A stretch of DNA of 64,000 nt from Staphylococcus massiliensis CCUG 55927 (GCF_000298075.1 NZ_JH815594.1:104665-168664), one strand, 5' to 3'; shown: positions 1-9,250, numbered from the stretch's first letter. Notes: generated by a model not told the origin, from the sequence alone. Numbers and translations: made by a program.

Positions 1-2
1 AG

Positions 3-422
3 AGCCTCACGTATACAAATTTGCCTTATCAGTATGAAATCCAAAGCATCTTAAAGAAGTGTCTCAACTTGCCTCAAACACACTTGCGCCGCGTGCTTAA
101 GAAATTGGATCATTATATCCGCTTCAACGACCAACACATCCAACCACTACCTTCAATTTTCAATGATATCCTGATTTATAGTAGCGAACGCAATGTCATG
201 TCTGTAGAATTCACCACTTCTGAAAAGCCACGCTCTGAAAACGTCATCTTTATAGGGATGGTCTGTGAAAATGGCTCATGGCATGTTATTTGCTATGTAA
301 TCGGTACTGGTCACACGATGCCTATCCTTATTAATGACATTCAAGATATTTCTTATTCATTCCACAAATCAATACAAACGAGCGACATCACATTAGACAA
401 TTACCAAACCTTCTACGAATAA
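3..422 (+). CDS. Hypothetical protein, 5' end outside or at window edge
   Basis: The reading frame is open to the left window edge; the first possible internal start is a TTG at 21 without a visible ribosome binding site, so the gene probably begins upstream. About 140 residues are visible. The protein has no signal peptide or membrane segment. A basic N-terminal part rich in Leu and Lys is followed by a mixed, probably beta-rich C-terminal half with Cys residues in a VCENGSWHVICYV stretch. I do not recognise the family. The next gene starts about 70 bases downstream on the same strand, so co-transcription is possible. Confidence 0.6.
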   Translation, partial: SLTYTNLPYQYEIQSILKKCLNLPQTHLRRVLKKLDHYIRFNDQHIQPLPSIFNDILIYSSERNVMSVEFTTSEKPRSENVIFIGMVCENGSWHVICYVIGTGHTMPILINDIQDISYSFHKSIQTSDITLDNYQTFYE

Positions 423-492
423 TATAGAGACTTCATTTCAAACCTCCTTTTATATCCGCAATGATAATCACCTCTAAGAAAGGTTGATGACT

Positions 493-822
493 ATGAAACC
501 TCATCACTTAACAACTCAAGATATCCATGCTCAATTCATAACGATATATCAGCTTGCTCAATCTTTCGACCTTTATTGCTTTAAAGACCGCGCAAAGTCA
601 TTAGAAATAGCCGCTGAGCTCAACCAACTTGTAGCGATGCACTATCATAATCTTGAAGAAGCTATAGCCATACCACCCCACCATATCGCCTCTCTATACA
701 AACAAGCTTTATCTAACCTCCATCATGCTAACTTACAATTTATCTCTGAAGGCAACCAACACCTCGTTAACGACGAATATATTAAAGTTATACTGCATAT
801 GTTGAACATTTTACAAATGTAA
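493..822 (+). CDS. Hypothetical His-rich small protein
   Basis: A soluble protein of about 109 residues, mostly helical by composition and rich in His (MHYHN, PPHHI, LHHAN). I do not recognise a family. Possible starts are TTG 484, ATG 487 and ATG 493; the AGAAAGG at 477-483 is best spaced for ATG 493. The stop codon lies inside an inverted repeat (809-824) that precedes the mupG promoter. It could be an internal gene of an operon with the preceding partial ORF. Function is unknown. Confidence 0.55.
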   Translation: MKPHHLTTQDIHAQFITIYQLAQSFDLYCFKDRAKSLEIAAELNQLVAMHYHNLEEAIAIPPHHIASLYKQALSNLHHANLQFISEGNQHLVNDEYIKVILHMLNILQM

Positions 823-824
823 AA
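809..824. repeat. Short inverted repeat upstream of the mup operon
   Basis: TTTTACA and TGTAAAA arms are separated by AA. The repeat covers the stop codon of the preceding gene and lies about 35 bases upstream of the mupG -35 box. There is no following T-run, so it does not look like an intrinsic terminator. It could be a binding site for the operon's RpiR-type regulator; this is inference only. Confidence 0.35.
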
Positions 825-858
825 TTGTTACATATTTAGAACTTTAAATAAAACTAAA

Positions 859-887
859 TTGTAAAATTATTTCATATTAGGTATACT
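859..887 (+). promoter_or_regulatory. SigA-type promoter of the mupG operon
   Basis: TTGTAA at 859-864 and TATACT at 882-887 are separated by 17 bases. This is the only well-formed promoter immediately upstream of mupG. The CRE begins three bases downstream of the -10 box. Confidence 0.6.
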
Positions 888-889
888 TC

Positions 890-905
890 ATGTAAACGAT
901 TACAT
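890..905 (+). promoter_or_regulatory. CRE (CcpA operator)
   Basis: The 16-base site ATGTAAACGATTACAT satisfies every position of the consensus WTGNNARCGNWWWCAW. It lies just downstream of the -10 box, over the expected transcription start, where CcpA binding would block the promoter. Carbon catabolite repression of amino-sugar recycling fits. Confidence 0.8.
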
Positions 906-919
906 GAGGAGGTTTTATT

Positions 920-1966
920 ATGCTTGGTTTCTCAATCTATTTTAGCCATGAACCAAATTACGATTATGAGAAATCCTTACTTGATATGGGCTATAAGACG
1001 ATTTTTACGTCAATTCAAATACCTGAAGAAGAACAAAAGGACCCTCTTGATATGTTGGAACATAGACTAAACAAGCTTAGTTCAGAATCCCTTAACATTA
1101 TTGTAGATGCTAATCCTGAAGTAATTAATGACCAACTGTTTAACTTAATGTCTAAATATCCTTCACTTCAATTAATCATTCGAATTGACCATAGTGTGTC
1201 TTTAGAACTCGTTAAAGAATGTGTTTCAAATAATGTAAAAGTATGTCTAAATGCTAGTACGATTTCTCAAGAGGATTTAAAGCAATTTCATGAAGCAAAA
1301 ATACCAAAATCACAAATGATATACTGCCATAATTATTATCCACGTCCCGAAACAGGTTTAAGTCAATCACATGTGCTAAAACAAAATCAACTAATAAGAT
1401 CATTTGATAATGAAGCTACTATATATGGTTTTATACCTGGTACTTCATTTCGCGGACCTATTCATAAAGGTTTACCAACTTTAGAATCAGCTCGTGGTAC
1501 CACAGTCATAGATGCATCATATCAACTTTTAGATAGTGGCGTTAATCATATCATCGTAGGTGATCACTATATTAGCTTATTTGAAGCTAGTCGCCTGTAT
1601 AAAGCAATCATGAATCAGCACTTTGAGTTACCGCTCAAGTGGTTTAATGACTCATATCAAACAGAGTTATTCAAACGACATACCAATAGGCCAGATGTTG
1701 CTGAACAAGTAATTCGTTCCATGCATTCTAGAACAGAGTGTCAAAGAACAATACCAATAGAAGAAAATTTAGACCGTCCTGAAGGGACTATCACTATTGA
1801 TAATAAACTCTATGGTCGCTATGAAGGCGAAGTTCAAATCACAAAAGTTAACCTACCTAAAACGGATTCTGTAAACGTCGTTGCTCAAATCGATTCTACT
1901 TACATTAAAGAACTCAAGTATATAAAAGGTAATCATACGTTTGAGTTTGTGAAAGGAGAAGAATAA
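920..1966 (+). CDS. mupG: MupG, 6-phospho-N-acetylmuramidase
   Basis: This 348-residue protein belongs to the DUF871/MupG family. In S. aureus, MupG is cytoplasmic and hydrolyses MurNAc-6-phosphate-GlcNAc, releasing MurNAc-6P for MurQ. Visible features are the N-terminal LGFSIYFS start of a TIM-barrel-like domain, a central FIPGTSFRGPIHKGLPTLE stretch and a C-terminal beta-rich domain with the GRYEGEVQI motif. GAGGAGG lies 6-7 bases before ATG 920. It is the first gene of mupG-murQ-murP-murR; the stop at 1964-1966 abuts the murQ ATG. Assignment rests on family resemblance plus operon context and is strong. Confidence 0.9.
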   Translation: MLGFSIYFSHEPNYDYEKSLLDMGYKTIFTSIQIPEEEQKDPLDMLEHRLNKLSSESLNIIVDANPEVINDQLFNLMSKYPSLQLIIRIDHSVSLELVKECVSNNVKVCLNASTISQEDLKQFHEAKIPKSQMIYCHNYYPRPETGLSQSHVLKQNQLIRSFDNEATIYGFIPGTSFRGPIHKGLPTLESARGTTVIDASYQLLDSGVNHIIVGDHYISLFEASRLYKAIMNQHFELPLKWFNDSYQTELFKRHTNRPDVAEQVIRSMHSRTECQRTIPIEENLDRPEGTITIDNKLYGRYEGEVQITKVNLPKTDSVNVVAQIDSTYIKELKYIKGNHTFEFVKGEE

Positions 1967-2872
1967 ATGACCTCAAAAATAACTGAATCACGTAATCAAG
2001 CTTCTACGAATTTAGACCGAATGGATATTGAAACTGCTTTAAAACTAATGAACCAGGAAGATCAAAAGGTACCAAGAGCAATTGAGGAAATCATTCCAAA
2101 ACTAACACCCTTAATTGAAGAAACTATAAAAATTTTCAATGAAGGAGGACGTATTATATATGTTGGTGCAGGAACTAGCGGTCGATTAGGTGTACTTGAT
2201 GCTGCAGAATGTATACCAACGTTTAATACAAAGAAAGGTGATGTCATTGGTTTAATAGCAGGAGGTGAACGCGCAATGACTGAAGCTGTTGAAGGCGCTG
2301 AAGATAATGAATCAAAGGCTATAGAAGATTTAAAGCAAATTCATTTGTCTTCTAAAGATATCGTCATAGGTATAGCCGCAAGCGGTAGCACACCATATGT
2401 AGTCGGTGGTTTAAAGTACGCATCCTCATTAGGTACTAAAACAGGATCAATATCATGTAATTTAAATACTCCAATAAGCAGCCTCAGTGATTATCCTGTC
2501 GAAGTAGACGTAGGTCCAGAGGTGCTAACAGGATCGACGCGTTTAAAAGCTGGCACTAGTCAAAAACTCATCCTAAATATGATTTCTACAATAACAATGG
2601 TTGGCGTTGGTAAAGTTTACGGCAATTTAATGGTAGATTTAAAACCTACTAATCAAAAACTTGTTAATCGCTCTATTCAAATGATTAAAGAAGTTTGTAA
2701 TCTATCTGAACATGAAAGCAAATCACTTTTTGAAGAATCAGGAAGACAAGTGAAAGTAGCAATAGTCATGTCATTAATGACTGTTTCAAGAGAAAAAGCA
2801 ATCGAGTTACTTAACCTTCATCAAGGTAAAATACAATCAATTATTCAAGAGAGTGTGATTAAAAATGAATAA
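1967..2872 (+). CDS. murQ: MurQ, N-acetylmuramic acid-6-phosphate etherase
   Basis: This 301-residue SIS-domain enzyme cleaves the lactyl ether of MurNAc-6P, giving GlcNAc-6P and D-lactate in the cytoplasm. The sugar-phosphate loop [20 protein letters not shown] and the downstream VEGAEDN motif hold the family's catalytic and substrate glutamates; a second phosphate-contact stretch, AASGSTPYV, is also intact. Length is normal for MurQ. It starts directly after the mupG stop and its last 8 bases overlap murP, so translation is probably coupled. Confidence 0.96.
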   Translation: MTSKITESRNQASTNLDRMDIETALKLMNQEDQKVPRAIEEIIPKLTPLIEETIKIFNEGGRIIYVGAGTSGRLGVLDAAECIPTFNTKKGDVIGLIAGGERAMTEAVEGAEDNESKAIEDLKQIHLSSKDIVIGIAASGSTPYVVGGLKYASSLGTKTGSISCNLNTPISSLSDYPVEVDVGPEVLTGSTRLKAGTSQKLILNMISTITMVGVGKVYGNLMVDLKPTNQKLVNRSIQMIKEVCNLSEHESKSLFEESGRQVKVAIVMSLMTVSREKAIELLNLHQGKIQSIIQESVIKNE

Positions 2873-4319
2873 AGAAGAAAAACTTGCTAAAGATATTCTA
2901 CATGCTGTTGGATCCTTGGATAACGTACAAAACGTCATTCACTGCATGACACGCGTACGTCTAAAAATAAAAGACTATAATAAAGTTGATTATGATCAAT
3001 TAAAAGCGATAGACGGGGTCATGGGCGTAGTTGAAGACGACCGTCTACAAGTGGTTGTTGGACCTGGCACAAGTAACAAAGTTGCTAATGTTATTAGTAA
3101 GATGAGTGGTGTTGATTTAGGAGAGGATATACCTTCTAATAATAAGCAACGTGTAGAAGATGAAGCTCAAAAAAACAAATCTAATTTTCAAAAGCATAAA
3201 CAAAAGCCGCTTCAACGATTCTTTAAAGTTATCGCTAATATTTTCATCCCTCTCATTCCAGCATTCGTTGGTGCTGGTCTCATAGGTGGTATAGGCGCTT
3301 TATTAACAAACTTAGTTACTGCTGAAGTTATTGGCGGAGCGTTTATAACACAGTTAATATTAATTTTTGATTTAATCAAGAATGGTATGCTGGCTTATCT
3401 TGCAATTTTTGTAGGAATAAACGCTGCTAAGCAATTTGGGGCTACACCAGGATTAGGCGGCGTTATTGGAGGAACAACTTTATTAACAGGTCTCACTGAA
3501 GATAAGACGCTGACAAACATTTTTACTGGAGATTCATTATTACCCGGCCAAGGTGGTATTATAGGTGTTCTTTTAGCAGTTTGGTTGCTTAGCCTTATCG
3601 AAAAGCGACTGCACAAGGTTATACCTAACGCAATCGATATCATTGTTACACCTACCCTATCTTTACTATTCATAGGACTTTTAACAGTATTTCTAATTAT
3701 GCCTATAGCTGGTTTTATTTCAAATGGTCTTGTGGGCGTTATCAACACGATTATTGATACTGGTGGTATGTTTAGCGGATTTATTATAGGTGCTTTTTTC
3801 CTACCATTGGTTATGTTTGGATTACATCACATGTTCACGCCTATTCACATAGAAATGATTAATCATTCAGGTCAAACATTTTTACTTCCAATAGCTGCCA
3901 TGGCAGGCGCTGGTCAAGTAGGTGCTGCATTAGCATTATGGGTTAAGTGTCGTAAAAATAAAGAAATTAGAAATATGATCAAGGGAGCACTCCCGGTTGG
4001 CTTTTTAGGTATAGGGGAGCCATTAATATATGGTGTTACACTTCCCCTTGGACGACCATTTATCACCGCTTGTATAGGTGGTGGCATAGGAGGAGCTGTA
4101 ATCGGAGGTATTGGTCATATAGGCGCTTATGCAATTGGACCAAGTGGTGTATCTTTAATTCCCTTAATTGCTGATGCAAAATACCTTGGTTATATAATAG
4201 GTTTACTTGCTGCTTATTTAGGTGGCTTTGTAGCAACGTACTTATTCGGTACTACTAAAGAAATGGTAAAGCCTAACAATGTTGGTGATGTTAAAAATGA
4301 GTATATTAATGAAACTTGA
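2865..4319 (+). CDS. murP: MurP, PTS EIIBC for MurNAc (or MurNAc-GlcNAc)
   Basis: This 484-residue PTS permease has an N-terminal EIIB domain (about residues 1-85), with the phosphorylatable Cys27 in HCMTRVRLK, then a charged linker and an EIIC membrane domain of about ten hydrophobic segments including [10 protein letters not shown] and GIGEPLIYG. No EIIA domain is present, so phosphate must come from a separate EIIA, as is usual for this family. Position between murQ and the RpiR regulator, together with mupG, points to muropeptide-sugar uptake with 6-phosphorylation. Its 3' end overlaps the murR start region by about 20 bases. Confidence 0.92.
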   Translation: MNKEEKLAKDILHAVGSLDNVQNVIHCMTRVRLKIKDYNKVDYDQLKAIDGVMGVVEDDRLQVVVGPGTSNKVANVISKMSGVDLGEDIPSNNKQRVEDEAQKNKSNFQKHKQKPLQRFFKVIANIFIPLIPAFVGAGLIGGIGALLTNLVTAEVIGGAFITQLILIFDLIKNGMLAYLAIFVGINAAKQFGATPGLGGVIGGTTLLTGLTEDKTLTNIFTGDSLLPGQGGIIGVLLAVWLLSLIEKRLHKVIPNAIDIIVTPTLSLLFIGLLTVFLIMPIAGFISNGLVGVINTIIDTGGMFSGFIIGAFFLPLVMFGLHHMFTPIHIEMINHSGQTFLLPIAAMAGAGQVGAALALWVKCRKNKEIRNMIKGALPVGFLGIGEPLIYGVTLPLGRPFITACIGGGIGGAVIGGIGHIGAYAIGPSGVSLIPLIADAKYLGYIIGLLAAYLGGFVATYLFGTTKEMVKPNNVGDVKNEYINET

Positions 4320-5139
4320 TTCTGAAATGCCATATTTATCTAAAAGTGAAAAGACTTTAGCAACTTTCATTCTCAACAATCCTAATAAGGTAATTACAAT
4401 GAGTATACAAATGCTTGCTGAAAGCACCAATGTAAGTACAGCAACAATTGTACGTCTATGTCGCAAACTAAATTTAAGTGGATTTCAAAGTTTCAAAATA
4501 GAACTTTCTAAATACATCTCTATAGACAACCATAGCTTAAACCCCGAGCTAAGGCAGAATGAATCAATTGCTGGTATTAAGAATAAAACCATTTCGCGTA
4601 TTAACTTCGCTACCAATGAAGCAAGTTCTAGCTTAAACAATGAATCTATTGAACAACTATGCGACCTAATAGAAGAAGCTAATAGAATCATAGTTTATGG
4701 CATAGGTGCCTCTCATGTCGTAGCTATGGACATGTATCAAAAATTTAGTCGCTTAGGTATTCATATTCAATGCATTGAGGATACGCATTTGATAGCAAGT
4801 ATCTTATCAAGCTTAGAAGATAAGGATTGTTTTATATCATTGTCTAATTCTGGTGAGAATGGTGAACATATAAAGCTCATCAACTTGGCACGAGAACACG
4901 GCGTTAAAACTGTAGGAATAACTAATCATCGATCTAACCCAATAGCCGAACTTACAGATATTCAACTCATACATGGTCGTAATGATGAAAGAGAATTAAG
5001 AATGGCTGCAACAACGTCTCTAGTTTCTCAACTATATACAATCGATATTATATATTATAGATACATTGCTAAAAATTATAATAAAGCTTTAAACCAATTA
5101 ACTCTATCAAAGTCAACAGTAGATTCCTATAAGAAATAA
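4297..5139 (+). CDS. murR: MurR, RpiR-family regulator of the mup operon
   Basis: About 280 residues. The N-terminal RpiR helix-turn-helix includes [13 protein letters not shown] and [21 protein letters not shown]. The C-terminal SIS sugar-phosphate-binding domain includes [18 protein letters not shown] and [13 protein letters not shown]. In this family the SIS domain senses the sugar phosphate; MurNAc-6P is the likely effector. In-frame ATGs are at 4279, 4288, 4297 and 4309; I chose 4297 because GGTGAT is well spaced and the protein then begins as in related RpiR regulators. It overlaps murP and is the last gene of the operon, followed by a strong terminator. Confidence 0.9.
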   Translation: MSILMKLDSEMPYLSKSEKTLATFILNNPNKVITMSIQMLAESTNVSTATIVRLCRKLNLSGFQSFKIELSKYISIDNHSLNPELRQNESIAGIKNKTISRINFATNEASSSLNNESIEQLCDLIEEANRIIVYGIGASHVVAMDMYQKFSRLGIHIQCIEDTHLIASILSSLEDKDCFISLSNSGENGEHIKLINLAREHGVKTVGITNHRSNPIAELTDIQLIHGRNDERELRMAATTSLVSQLYTIDIIYYRYIAKNYNKALNQLTLSKSTVDSYKK

Positions 5140-5143
5140 ATAA

Positions 5144-5181
5144 AAAAACGTGAGACTGAAAGCATTCAATCTCACGTTTTT
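5144..5181. terminator. Bidirectional terminator between murR and the permease
   Basis: Perfect 12-base arms at 5144-5155 and 5170-5181 have A/T-rich ends, giving a T-run on both strands. It sits between two convergent genes and can end both. Confidence 0.9.
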
Positions 5182-5187
5182 ATGATA

Positions 5188-6570
5188 TTAGATTTGATCT
5201 TTTTTGCTTTGTTTATGGTAGCCTCTTAAGAAATAGTAAATAGCCATAAATCCTAAGAATAATACACCGATAAGTAATGGAATTCGTGTATCTACGTTAA
5301 TAATCATGCCAACTAAGACAAGTAACAAGAAACCAATAGTTAAATAGTTTGTTACTGGTGCTCCTGGCATTTTAAATGGATGACCATCCACTTTTTCAGG
5401 ATATCTCTTTCTGAAGCGAATATGACTGAATAAAATCATAAACCATGGAATCATACCTGGTAAAATAGAAGCACTATATACATAAACGAAAATATTTTTT
5501 GACTCAGGAATTATTAAAGGTAATACAATATTTAAAATTACACCAACAAAGATACCTAGTGAAACAGCTAATACAGCGAATAGCGGCACGCCATTTTTCA
5601 TAACTTTTAGGAAAATCTTAGGCATTTGTCCATATTGCGCTAATGTAAAGATCATACGACTTGAACTAAAGATACCTGAGTTACAACCTGACATAGCTGC
5701 AGTGATTACAACAAAGTTAATTAAAGCAGCAGCGATTGTTACACCAACTTTGGCAAATGTTGCTACGAATGGGCTTCCTAAGTTACCTAGCTCATCCCAA
5801 GGATAAACAGTTACGATTACAAAAATAGCCCCAATATAGAAGATTAAAATTCTCCAGATAACACCATTAACAGCTGCTTTAATGTTCTTTTGAGGATCTT
5901 TTGTTTCACCAGCTGTAATACCGATTAATTCAACACCTTGATACGAACCGATTACAATTGATAATGCAAAGAAGAAACCAACCCATCCGTTCGGGAAGAA
6001 TCCGCCATGTGCATAAAGGTTCGTTAATCCAAGTGGTTGGCCAACGCCTAAACCGAAGAAAATAATACCAAAGCCTGCAATAATCATTAAGACAATCGTA
6101 ACGATTTTAATCATAGCAAACCAAAATTCGAATTCACCAAATGCTTTTACAGAAACTGCGTTAGCAGCAAATAATATTATAATTACGATGATACCAGGTA
6201 TCCAAGAAGGTAACTCTGGCCACCAGAACTTTAAATATTGTCCAACTGCGATTACTTCACTCATACCGACGACAATCCATTGGAATATGTTACTCCACGC
6301 AGTCACATAGCCCGCAACTGGATGAATATAATCACTCGCAAAACTCGCAAATGAACCAGTTGTTGGATTTAAATAAATCATCTCACCCATCGCACGCATA
6401 ATTAAAAATAAGAATATACCTGCAATTAAGTAAGCAAAAATTACTGAAGGCCCAGTCCATTTAATTGTGCTTGAAGCACCCATGAATAGACCTACCCCAA
6501 TTGTTCCACCAAGTGCAATCATCTGCATCTGACGTGCACTTAGTCCCCTTTTTAATTCGTTATCATTCAT
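5188..6570 (-). CDS. Amino acid permease, AAT/APC family (D-Ala/D-Ser/Gly-transporter-like)
   Basis: This 460-residue protein has about 12 membrane segments. The APC signature GGTIGVGLFMGAS is in the first helix, followed by MRAMGEM and SNIFQW. The stretch FGEFEFWFAMIKIVTIVLMIIAG and the motif GVELIGITAGETKDPQKNIKAAVNGV are typical of AAT-family proton symporters. The sequence resembles the CycA/AapA branch (D-alanine, D-serine, glycine), but substrate cannot be settled by eye. It is monocistronic, with GGAG upstream of ATG 6570, and converges on murR. If it carries D-alanine, the pairing with muropeptide recycling would make sense, but that is inference. Confidence 0.88.
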   Translation of the reverse strand: MNDNELKRGLSARQMQMIALGGTIGVGLFMGASSTIKWTGPSVIFAYLIAGIFLFLIMRAMGEMIYLNPTTGSFASFASDYIHPVAGYVTAWSNIFQWIVVGMSEVIAVGQYLKFWWPELPSWIPGIIVIIILFAANAVSVKAFGEFEFWFAMIKIVTIVLMIIAGFGIIFFGLGVGQPLGLTNLYAHGGFFPNGWVGFFFALSIVIGSYQGVELIGITAGETKDPQKNIKAAVNGVIWRILIFYIGAIFVIVTVYPWDELGNLGSPFVATFAKVGVTIAAALINFVVITAAMSGCNSGIFSSSRMIFTLAQYGQMPKIFLKVMKNGVPLFAVLAVSLGIFVGVILNIVLPLIIPESKNIFVYVYSASILPGMIPWFMILFSHIRFRKRYPEKVDGHPFKMPGAPVTNYLTIGFLLLVLVGMIINVDTRIPLLIGVLFLGFMAIYYFLRGYHKQSKKDQI

Positions 6571-6884
6571 GTTTCATCCCATCTCCTAATACATCTAATT
6601 AACGGATAAACGTATTATACTACAATTTATCTTTAATTGTAGAAAGATTTTAAAAATTTTTATAATTTAGTTACTACCTTAAATAATCAATCCCTTTTAT
6701 ACGTTGACATTTAGGAGATAATTTCAAAATATCTATATACTTATAACTCATACCTATTAACGCTTCAACCCTTTAAATGATTGCATTTGTTTTAACAGAA
6801 ATGTATACGCTTTCACTAATTTAAATCATTTCTCTAATATATAATTTTGACATATATGCGACACAATATTGTAACAACTTCTTA
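6571..6884. other. A/T-rich divergent intergenic region
   Basis: The region separates the permease from the formate/nitrite transporter. I see no ORF with a ribosome binding site, no riboswitch pattern and no terminator. A TTGACA at 6847-6852 and a small palindrome ACAATATTGT at 6863-6872 are present; the latter has no clear role. The recognisable regulatory site is the Rex box that follows. Confidence 0.5.
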
Positions 6885-6902
6885 TTGTGAATTAATTCAC
6901 AA
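6885..6902 (+). promoter_or_regulatory. Rex operator overlapping the -35 box
   Basis: The 18-base perfect palindrome TTGTGAATTAATTCACAA matches the staphylococcal Rex consensus TTGTGAA-W4-TTCACAA. Its first six bases also serve as a -35 hexamer (TTGTGA) for a -10 TATAAT at 6908-6913, with a 17-base spacer. Rex bound here would exclude RNA polymerase until NADH rises. Confidence 0.85.
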
Positions 6903-6913
6903 TACTATATAAT
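6885..6913 (+). promoter_or_regulatory. Promoter of the formate/nitrite transporter
   Basis: TTGTGA (6885-6890), 17 bases, TATAAT (6908-6913). GGAGG follows at 6936-6940, ten bases before ATG 6951. Confidence 0.7.
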
Positions 6914-6950
6914 TTATTCGTATGATGTTTCGTATGGAGGAAAGAAAGTT

Positions 6951-7781
6951 ATGAATGAGAAAAATGTAAGATGGGATAAAATCTTTTACGGTAAGGATTG
7001 GGTGAATCAAATCGTAGACACGATAAAGACGAAGGACATTCTTCAAGGTGTTTACTTTAAACGCTATATACTAAGAGCTATTATGGCAGGCTTTATTATT
7101 AGCATCATAACCGTATTTGTGCTCGCGATTAAGATGTCGCTTATATCAGACATACCCCTTGGTGTGGTTAACATCATCGCGGCAATTGCCTTTAGTTTCG
7201 CTTTAGTTATGATATTATTTACAAACTCAGAATTATTAACGAGTAACTTTATGTATTTCACAGTTGGATTGTACTATCGACTGATTAAACCAACTCGCGT
7301 CGCTAAAATCTTCTTACTATGCTTTGTAGGTAACGTGGTAGGTGCTATATTATTATTCACCTTAATGCTAGGTACAGATGTTGTAACGCCAGATATGAAA
7401 GCCGAACTCGTACACATCATCGATCATAAAAGTGTCGACAGTTCTTTCATGTCTATATTAATTAAAGCAATATTCGCAAACTTCTTCATCAATATTTCCT
7501 TAGTCATCGCCATGCAAATACATGACATCTTCGCCAAAATGTTTGTGATGATGTTTGGCGTCGCGATATTCGCATTTATGGGATATGAGCATGTCGTGTA
7601 TGATTCATGTTTATTTATCGCCGGACTCTTGTTCGATCCACTAGCACTATCACCGCTTCACCTTGTTAAGAATATCATTGCGGCTGGCATAGGCAATTAT
7701 ATTGGTGGCGGATTAATTATTGGGCTTTTCTACGCGTATCTTAATGACCATCATCAATTTGATAAGGAACGTCTCAATTAA
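6951..7781 (+). CDS. Formate/nitrite transporter (FNT) family channel
   Basis: This 276-residue protein has six hydrophobic segments and the FNT motif NSELLTSNFMYF in the loop region after the second segment. The family moves formate, nitrite, lactate or hydrosulfide across the cytoplasmic membrane. The Rex operator in its promoter indicates expression when NADH is high, as in oxygen limitation, which fits formate export during mixed-acid fermentation or nitrite handling. Substrate cannot be decided from sequence. The small membrane gene at 7840 follows on the same strand. Confidence 0.88.
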   Translation: MNEKNVRWDKIFYGKDWVNQIVDTIKTKDILQGVYFKRYILRAIMAGFIISIITVFVLAIKMSLISDIPLGVVNIIAAIAFSFALVMILFTNSELLTSNFMYFTVGLYYRLIKPTRVAKIFLLCFVGNVVGAILLFTLMLGTDVVTPDMKAELVHIIDHKSVDSSFMSILIKAIFANFFINISLVIAMQIHDIFAKMFVMMFGVAIFAFMGYEHVVYDSCLFIAGLLFDPLALSPLHLVKNIIAAGIGNYIGGGLIIGLFYAYLNDHHQFDKERLN

Positions 7782-7839
7782 GCCACATTAACAAGATGTG
7801 ATATACTTCAATCAGATTCTATTGAAGGAGTTCAAATTA

Positions 7840-8190
7840 ATGAAGCACATTCTTATGAGATCAATACGAGTGGGTATTTTATTTGGCATACTCTTCTTCG
7901 TTTTAAATTATTTTGCTGATTCCAATCACAATATGCCAAGGCTAATTGGCTTATCTTTACTTGCAACGCTTACATTCATGGTATTAAACTTTATCGTATT
8001 TTGGTCACTTAGAGACGAAAGAACGAAGATTAAATTCGGTATTACTATACCGATAGCAATCCTAATCGGACTTATTCTAGGCGGTTTAATCTTACAAAGT
8101 ATTAAAGTCGGTCTTGTAGCTGGCGTTATACTTGGCATTATCGCTGGGGTCGTTTGGGTCCTTCTCGATAAAAGGAACGTGAATAAATAA
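7840..8190 (+). CDS. Small membrane protein, unknown
   Basis: About 116 residues with four hydrophobic segments, the last two Gly/Ile-rich (LIGLILGGLIL and GVILGIIAGVVWVLL). I do not recognise a family. GAAGGAG lies at about 7824-7830, before ATG 7840; an upstream in-frame start at 7798 would add a non-membrane leader and has no good ribosome binding site. It lies 58 bases after the FNT gene with no terminator between, so it may share the Rex-controlled transcript. Confidence 0.7.
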   Translation: MKHILMRSIRVGILFGILFFVLNYFADSNHNMPRLIGLSLLATLTFMVLNFIVFWSLRDERTKIKFGITIPIAILIGLILGGLILQSIKVGLVAGVILGIIAGVVWVLLDKRNVNK

Positions 8191-8192
8191 CC

Positions 8193-8369
8193 ATGACAAA
8201 TGCAATTATTATCATTATTATTATCTTATTGATTCTAAATTTAATACCGAATATGATCATGATTAAGAAATTTTCTAAAGAACCTAATAGCAACCGCTTC
8301 AAGATGATTGCACTTGTAGATGGTTTATTACTGATACTCTTAGTCCTCGTCTTCATAATATTTAATTAA
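8193..8369 (+). CDS. Small two-segment membrane protein (58 aa)
   Basis: This short frame begins MTNAIIIIIIILLILNL and ends LLLILLVLVFIIFN, with a basic loop (KKFSKEPNSNRFK) between the two hydrophobic segments. It starts two bases after the stop of the preceding membrane protein and is followed directly by a terminator, which supports it as the last gene of the unit. The nearest purine-rich site (AAAGGAAC, 8171-8178) is rather far upstream, so translation may be coupled. Function unknown. Confidence 0.55.
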   Translation: MTNAIIIIIIILLILNLIPNMIMIKKFSKEPNSNRFKMIALVDGLLLILLVLVFIIFN

Positions 8370-8374
8370 AGATG

Positions 8375-8413
8375 AAACGCGTACTACTGTCTATCCCACA
8401 GTAATACGCGTTT
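8375..8413 (+). terminator. Terminator after the FNT/small membrane gene unit
   Basis: Arms 8375-8390 and 8398-8413 pair over about 15 bases around a 7-base loop and are followed by a T-run on the plus strand. Confidence 0.85.
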
Positions 8414-8426
8414 TTTATGTAATCTC

Positions 8427-8606
8427 TTATAACAGGAACTTATATACAACATACGCAATCATTAAATATAATGCGAGTCCTAGCAGAAACGACAATAAAT
8501 GAACCTTCATAGGTATGTGCTTATGTCGTTTAGGCCCGATACCTAGATTCCAAATGGCTATAATCACCGGGCCTACTATAAAGAATAGAATCGCTTTTAT
8601 GGACAT
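8427..8606 (-). CDS. Small two-segment membrane protein (59 aa)
   Basis: A minus-strand frame beginning MSIKAILFFIVGPVIIAIWN has a basic loop (GPKRHKHIPMK) and a second hydrophobic segment (LLSFLLGLALYLMIAYVVY). AGTGAGG lies nine bases before the ATG. The start is 12 bases downstream of the HAD phosphatase stop, so the two are probably co-transcribed. Similar short membrane proteins occur widely in staphylococci; I do not recognise a function. Confidence 0.6.
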   Translation of the reverse strand: MSIKAILFFIVGPVIIAIWNLGIGPKRHKHIPMKVHLLSFLLGLALYLMIAYVVYKFLL

Positions 8607-8617
8607 GCGTTAACGCC

Positions 8618-9250
8618 TCACTTTTCGAAGATCTGAATCATTTCTTCAGTTGATACTTCCTTTCCCACTAATGCCACGCTTGAAAAGTCATCTTGCTGAG
8701 ACATCTCATTTGTGTTCACAATACAATCTAAACCAGCCATAGTCGCTGCTTTAGCGCCATTAAGTGAATCTTCAATGGCTAAGCAATGACTTGGACTATA
8801 ATTTAATGCTTGCACAGCCTTTAAATATAAATCGGGCTCTGGTTTCACTGCTTCTACATCTTCACGGCCTATAATGACATTGAATAAATCTTTTATTTCG
8901 AGCCTTTCCAAAATGGGTGTGATATCAGATCGATAACTACTCGTTGCGATCGCCATAGGAACGTTACGCTTTTGTAAATAGTCGATAAATCCTTCAACCG
9001 CTTCACGAACGGGTAATTGGTGGCTTGTACCAAGTTGTTCTTGAAAGAGCAATTTCGTCATGTTAGTTCCTAACATAAAGCGGAGACGGGAATATACGTC
9101 GTCACCTGAACCGCCAATGGACTGACGATACCCTTCCTTTGTTAAAGGTGTTTCGCCAGCTATCTTAAGGTATTTATTAATCGTCTCAAAAATATAAGTT
9201 TCAGTATCAATTATCGTACCGTCGAAATCGAATACGACTGCTTTATACAT
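8618..9250 (-). CDS. HAD-superfamily hydrolase (beta-phosphoglucomutase-like)
   Basis: A 210-residue HAD protein with all four motifs: DFDGTIIDTE (nucleophile Asp and acid/base Asp), TSS, the Lys in VKPEPDLY, and EDSLNGAKAA with its metal-binding Asp. The helical cap between motifs 1 and 2 marks subfamily IA, which contains beta-phosphoglucomutases, phosphoglycolate phosphatases and sugar-phosphate phosphatases; YAVF-type start and KPxPD favour a sugar-phosphate substrate. Exact substrate unknown. It precedes the 59-residue membrane protein. Confidence 0.88.
   Translation of the reverse strand: MYKAVVFDFDGTIIDTETYIFETINKYLKIAGETPLTKEGYRQSIGGSGDDVYSRLRFMLGTNMTKLLFQEQLGTSHQLPVREAVEGFIDYLQKRNVPMAIATSSYRSDITPILERLEIKDLFNVIIGREDVEAVKPEPDLYLKAVQALNYSPSHCLAIEDSLNGAKAATMAGLDCIVNTNEMSQQDDFSSVALVGKEVSTEEMIQIFEK

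Noticed and set aside
3395..3748. Antisense ORF of 117 codons over murP
   Set aside because: It is a codon-bias shadow of murP, without a ribosome binding site or recognisable domains.
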